Origin: Daucus carota subsp. sativus
Lineage: Eukaryota > Streptophyta > Magnoliopsida > Apiales > Apiaceae
Assembly (NCBI RefSeq): GCF_001625215.2
Contig: NC_030386.2
Coordinates: 35,715,296 to 35,779,295 of the forward strand
DNA: 64,000 bases
Direction: 5' to 3'
Positions 59,657 to 64,000 of this stretch are shown here, piece by piece (position 1 is the first letter of the stretch; each line of letters opens with the position of its first letter). Below the pieces are notes generated by a model. It saw nothing but the letters and a program-made list of their open reading frames with translations, made no database searches and was not told the DNA's origin. Made by a program: the position numbers and the translations under genes.

Positions 59657-62600
59657 ATGTCTTCTAAATCCAAGTAATCTCTCTCTCTCGAGATCTTCTA
59701 TTTTACTATCGATGGTTCTTGTTTCCTAAAGGCTTGATTTTTATTTTGGGCTTACATTTCTGTATTTTACTGTTTCTGGGCCAGATCTTTACTGATTTAT
59801 ATAGTGTTTTTATGTATATATGGCTTCCGCTTCTGGGTCATTTTGATATATGTGTGTGCTGCTATGTGCTGTGTTCTTGGTTTGAAAATATTGTGCTCTA
59901 GTTTTTTAGGTCAATGGAAATATAGTATCTTTACATGGGCTATTGAGGTTTTATGCTGTGGATCTTGTTTTAATTTATACTTAATTGGTTGTGTTTTAAT
60001 GTGTTTATATTTGGGCTTTTAGTATTTTTTTGGGTTTTGGTAAAGTTTCTATCTTTGGTTTGGATTAATAGCTATTAATATGCAGAAATGCTTTGATTTC
60101 ATATACTTTAAGGTTGATTGATTTCATATACTTTATGGTGAGTTTTCCGTAAAGTTTCCATTTTTGTTGGGATTCGAATTTAATTGTTTGAAAACATGGT
60201 TTTGTTTCAGTGATGCTCTTACAAATCTCGCATTGTTTGATTTTAATGATTTTCTATATATGTGATGTGGACATGGCAGATTGAACTTGAACAAATCTAC
60301 ATTATCAGAATCTCCAACCCTAAACAACAAAGTATCTAAAGTAGCTGCTGGTGACAAAGTATCTATTGTTACTCCCATTACTAAAGTATCACCGGCAACT
60401 CCTAAGGTCGCTAAATTAAGCCGGGGAGTGGCAAAATCGGATAACGGTTCACCTTCTCCTCTGCAAAGTTCACGTGTTTCTTTTGATCGTTCTCCAGGTT
60501 CTGCTCCTTCAAAGCCTGTGCTGGATCGCAGGTCTCCAAAGCTCAGTACAACACCTGATGTAAGAATTACATTTCTCTTTTTTGCTTTATCAGTAGCTGT
60601 AGCTTACAAGTTTTGTCCACTGTATATAGTCATCTGTTATGTTAGACAATCGCCTTGTGATTATCATTGGAATGTTGTTTGAGAAATATGAGTCAAAAAG
60701 ATCTTTGATTTAAATTATTTCTTGTAGTGACTTTTAACCATGTCAAATTGCCATTGCATGCTATCTTTGTATCCACAGAAGCAGCCAACTCGTCTGTCAA
60801 AGGGATCTGAATTGCAGGCTCAACTAATTGCTGTTCAGGAAGACCTAAAGAATGCAAAGGAGAAGCTACTGGAGGTTGAGAAAGCAAAAGCACAAGCACT
60901 TGATGAATTGAAAGATGCACAGAGCTTAGCAGAAGAAGCTAATGGGAAACTTACTGCTGTATTGGTTGCTCAAAAACGAGCTGAAGAGGAATCTGAAATC
61001 GAGAAGTTTCGTGCTATTGAGATGGAACAGGTCGATGTTGATGCAAGTCAGAAAAAGAACGAGGAACGGGAAAAGGAGATTGAAGATCTGAGGAATCAGC
61101 ATTCCGTGGATATTTCAGCTCTTCTCTCTGCCACTCATGAGATCGAAAAGGTGAAGCAAGAACTAGCCATGACTTTTGATGCAAAAAATCAGGCGCTTTG
61201 CCATGCTGATGAGGCGACCAAGATTGCCGAGATCCATGCGGAGAGGGTGGAGACTATGTCAGCTGAGTTGCTCCGCTTAAGTGCTGCATTTGAATCCACG
61301 AATGATTCGAAGGTAAATAGTGATAATGTGGTCACAAAGCTGAAATCAGAGGTACAAACACTTGTACAAGAGCTGGAGAAAGCCAAAGCTCATGAAACTG
61401 AGGCTAGAAAATATGAAATAATGGTGAAGGAGCTCGAATTAGAGTTAGAGACGTTCAAACATAAACTTCAGAAAGGAAATGATTATGAAGAGAAGCTAGC
61501 AGAAAATGAAGCGACTGTAGAGCAACTTACTATTGAACTGGAGGCCGCAATAATAGCTGAAGCCTGTGCTAGTGCGAAGGCAATAGATTATGGGACAGAA
61601 GCCACCAAATATAGTGAAATTGAGATGGAGCTCAAATCAGAAGTGGAAACTTTGACCCAAAAACTTGGCAAAGCTAAAGATTATGAGCAGAAGCTAGTGC
61701 AGCTCGAGCTTGCTCTAGAGCATCTGAGTGTAGAGCTGGAAGCTGCAAAAATGGCTGAATGTTATGCACATAATCTAGTTGAAGAGTGGCAAAAAAGGGT
61801 TGAAGAACTAGAACTTTACTCTGAACAAGCAAATCAATTGGAGAGATCTGCATTAGAATCTTTGAGTTTAGTCAAGATACAACTAGATGAAAGCAACGGT
61901 CTGCTACGTGATGCAGAATCTGAAGTTACTTCTCTCAAAGAGAAGTTGGGGTCACTAGAATTGTCAATGGGATCACAGAAAATAGTTCTTGAGGAATCAG
62001 AGCGTAGTGTAGATATGGCCAAGAAACAAGCTTCTGACTTGGTAAAGGAGGTTGAATCTCTAAAGTTTATGCTCGAGACTGTGAAGGACGAGAAAACCCA
62101 AGCACTGAACAATGAGAAACTTTCTGCTACCACTATTGAAACGCTGCAAGAAGAGAAAAACAAGCTTATAAATGAGCTGGATACTTCCAGGGAAGAAGAA
62201 GAGAAAAGTAAAAAAGCGATGGAGAGCTTAGCTTCGGCATTACATGAAGTATCTACAGAAGCAAGACTAGTGAAAGAAAAGCTGATATCCAGTCAAGATG
62301 AACATGAGAATTTAAAAACCCAAGTAGAGAACTTAGAGCTAGAACTGAGGGCATCTACTGAGAAATATGAGGGAATGCTTGTTGATGCAAAACATGAGAT
62401 TGGTGTCCTTAATCAATTTTTGGAACAAGCTAAGCATGATCAGCAGACTACCAAAGCTAATTGGGAGCAGAAAGAGCTTCATTTGGTGGATTCTGTAAAT
62501 AAATCTGAAGAAGAGAAAGTGTCACTGACAGAAGAAGTTAGCAGGCTGGTTAATTCACTTGAAGATGCTGAGAAGGAAGCTTGTGCAACAAAAAAGGAAG

Positions 62601-63364
62601 AAGATCGGGTAAGGAATAGCCTAGCAGAAGCCGAGCTTGAGGTAGATTATCTAAAGAAAATTCTCGAGGAAACAAAAGCTGAGAGCCTGAGATTGAAGGA
62701 AAGTTTACTGGATAAAGAGAATGAGTTGCAGAGTATTATTCAGGAGAATGAGGAGCTTCAAAGTAAAGAAGTTGCTTCTTTAAAGAAGGTTCACGAATTT
62801 TCAAAGTTGCTAGAAGAAGCTATGACTAGAGAACGAGCTGAGGAGAATGCAGAGCTCTCAGACAGTGAAAAAGATTATGATATGCTCCCTAAAGTAGTAG
62901 AGTTCTCTGAACAAAATGGAAATGGGAAGAAAGAGAACTTTAAATCAGAGCTGCCACATCAGAATTTCCAGGTTCTTGTGCAAGAAATTCCTCTAGAGGA
63001 CAGTAATGCCGTGTATGTAAAGGGGGTTGACGCTGTTGGTAAATCTAAGGACTTAAATGGAACGCCAGACTGGAATGAGAATAAGGAAAAGGAAGATGAT
63101 AAAGCAGGAGTTGAGTTTAAGATGTGGGAAAGTTGCAAGATTGAAGATAGAGATTTCTTGGAGCAAGAGAAAGAATTTGATGAAGAGCTGGACTCAAAGG
63201 CAGAAAATGAGAGCTTTGATCAGATCAATGGATCCTTCTTGTCAGAAAATTTAGAGAGTGGTGGCAGCTCACCAACAAAGGAGTTGAGTCAGAAGAAGAA
63301 AAATCCTTTGCTCCGCAAGTTTGGAAGTTTACTAAAAAAGAAGAGTGCTAGCAACCAGAAGTAA
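59657..63364 (+). CDS. WEB-family coiled-coil protein (At3g02930/At5g16730-like), 960 aa
   Basis: Exons 59657-59673, 60280-60559 and 60779-63364 close in phase; the first exon encodes only MSSKS plus part of a Lys codon. The N-terminal about 110 residues are Ser/Thr/Lys/Pro-rich (KVSPATPKVAKLSRG, SRVSFDRSPGSAPSKP) and could be a transit peptide or a disordered, phosphorylatable head. From ELQAQLIAVQEDLKNAKEK to about residue 790 it is almost continuous Glu/Lys/Leu heptads, a long parallel coiled coil. An acidic stretch follows, and the end is strongly basic (LLRKFGSLLKKKSASNQK), a hallmark of this family. WEB1 and PMI2 relatives act in blue-light chloroplast movement; the close Arabidopsis homologues are annotated as chloroplastic without proven function. 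It is somewhat longer than they are, as I recall them. Confidence 0.93.
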
Positions 63365-64000
63365 ATCAGATAAGATTGATTTGTTTATGGATAGGTATGT
63401 ATATTGGGTTCTGTTAACCTAATTTCTGTTTCGGTACTTCCACGCTTCCTGTTTCCTATTTTCTAAAATGGAAAGACCATTACTTAGATGCTTGATTCAT
63501 CTTTAGGTATTATCTTTTGTTATTAGTTATTTATGCTATCCTTGTCCAGGCATATATCTGCAGTGAAGAACTTTTTTTCCCTTCGCAGAACATGAAAATG
63601 TATCTGCTGGACATGAATAAAAATTGTCACCTTTCCAAGCCAAATGTCAATTTAGTTTCTTACATGTCATCGTGAGTATGGAATTTGATTGCATCAAGGA
63701 AATTTGAAAATTTATTGCCTGTAGAGATTTAACATGCTGATCATTCTGTTGGGTTTGAAAATAAAGTTCCCAAGTACTATGCTAATTCCCTTGTGCTTAT
63801 CTGTGTAGCTTCCAACTTCTGTGTGCCGATTCAGTTTGTTCTCTTTCTTTATCTTCTTCATGATAGATAGCTCTCGACAACATCTTGCATTTACTGTTAT
63901 TCTCATGTTTCTGAGTAATATCGACCTTGTCATTAGTTGGCAAGGACTTCTCTTGAAATCAGCCTTCGAGTAGAGGACTAAAATATTTGGCATCAAGCAT
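63365..64000 (+). other. 3' UTR and flanking DNA
   Basis: Downstream of the WEB stop. ATGAATAAAAATTG near 63610 is a plausible poly(A) region. No further gene recognised before the window ends. Confidence 0.45.

Noticed and set aside
1..64000. CRISPR arrays, bacterial operons, rRNA genes, organellar insertions
   Set aside because: None seen; repeats here are tandem duplications and transposon ends, and all genes are intron-bearing or plant-type nuclear genes.

Overview
This is a plant nuclear window, almost certainly a eudicot. The genes are split by GT-AG introns, the intergenic DNA is AT-rich and full of plant transposons (Ty3/Gypsy, Helitron, hAT, Mutator, PIF/Harbinger, Stowaway), and every gene belongs to a plant family. 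An asterid is my guess; the species cannot be fixed from the sequence alone.

Seven genes can be modelled to the splice site. From left to right they are: an AIPP2/PAIPP2-type PHD-finger protein (+, 905-9092, 5' end outside the window); a small chloroplast membrane protein (+, 11538-14506); a zinc alcohol dehydrogenase-like enzyme (-, 15504-17445); a short J-domain protein (+, 26577-30243); an AIG2-like gamma-glutamylcyclotransferase family protein (-, 31399-31911); a PLATZ zinc-binding transcription factor (+, 48305-49640); and a WEB-family coiled-coil protein (+, 59657-63364). All exon phases close and none of these genes is broken.

The spaces between genes are mostly mobile DNA. 9.9-10.5 kb holds two MITEs. 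17.9-19 kb holds a Stowaway-like element and an hAT element. 20.4-22.8 kb is a PIF-like element carrying an intron-containing piece of a heat-shock factor gene. 23.5-25.0 kb is a non-autonomous Helitron, followed by a Tourist-type MITE. 34.4-47.8 kb is one complete Ty3/Gypsy chromovirus-type retrotransposon with 3755-bp LTRs, a TTATA target duplication and only two LTR differences that I found; its gag-pol frame carries a single stop codon. 51.1-58.5 kb is a patchwork of hAT, Stowaway and SINE-like pieces with some unrecognised exon-like fragments. A 180-bp Mutator-type MITE built of self-palindromic arms sits in an intron of the dehydrogenase gene.

The genes do not form a pathway. Five of the seven (AIPP2-like, chloroplast protein, J-protein, AIG2-like, WEB) match, from memory, gene families that lie together in two duplicated Arabidopsis segments (around At3g02890-At3g02930 and At5g16650-At5g16730). 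The window therefore looks like an old conserved gene block, stretched by transposons and with ADH and PLATZ genes interspersed. I found no wholly new system. The strongest oddities are the captured heat-shock-factor exon, the palindromic-arm MITE and the extra ORF in the retrotransposon.
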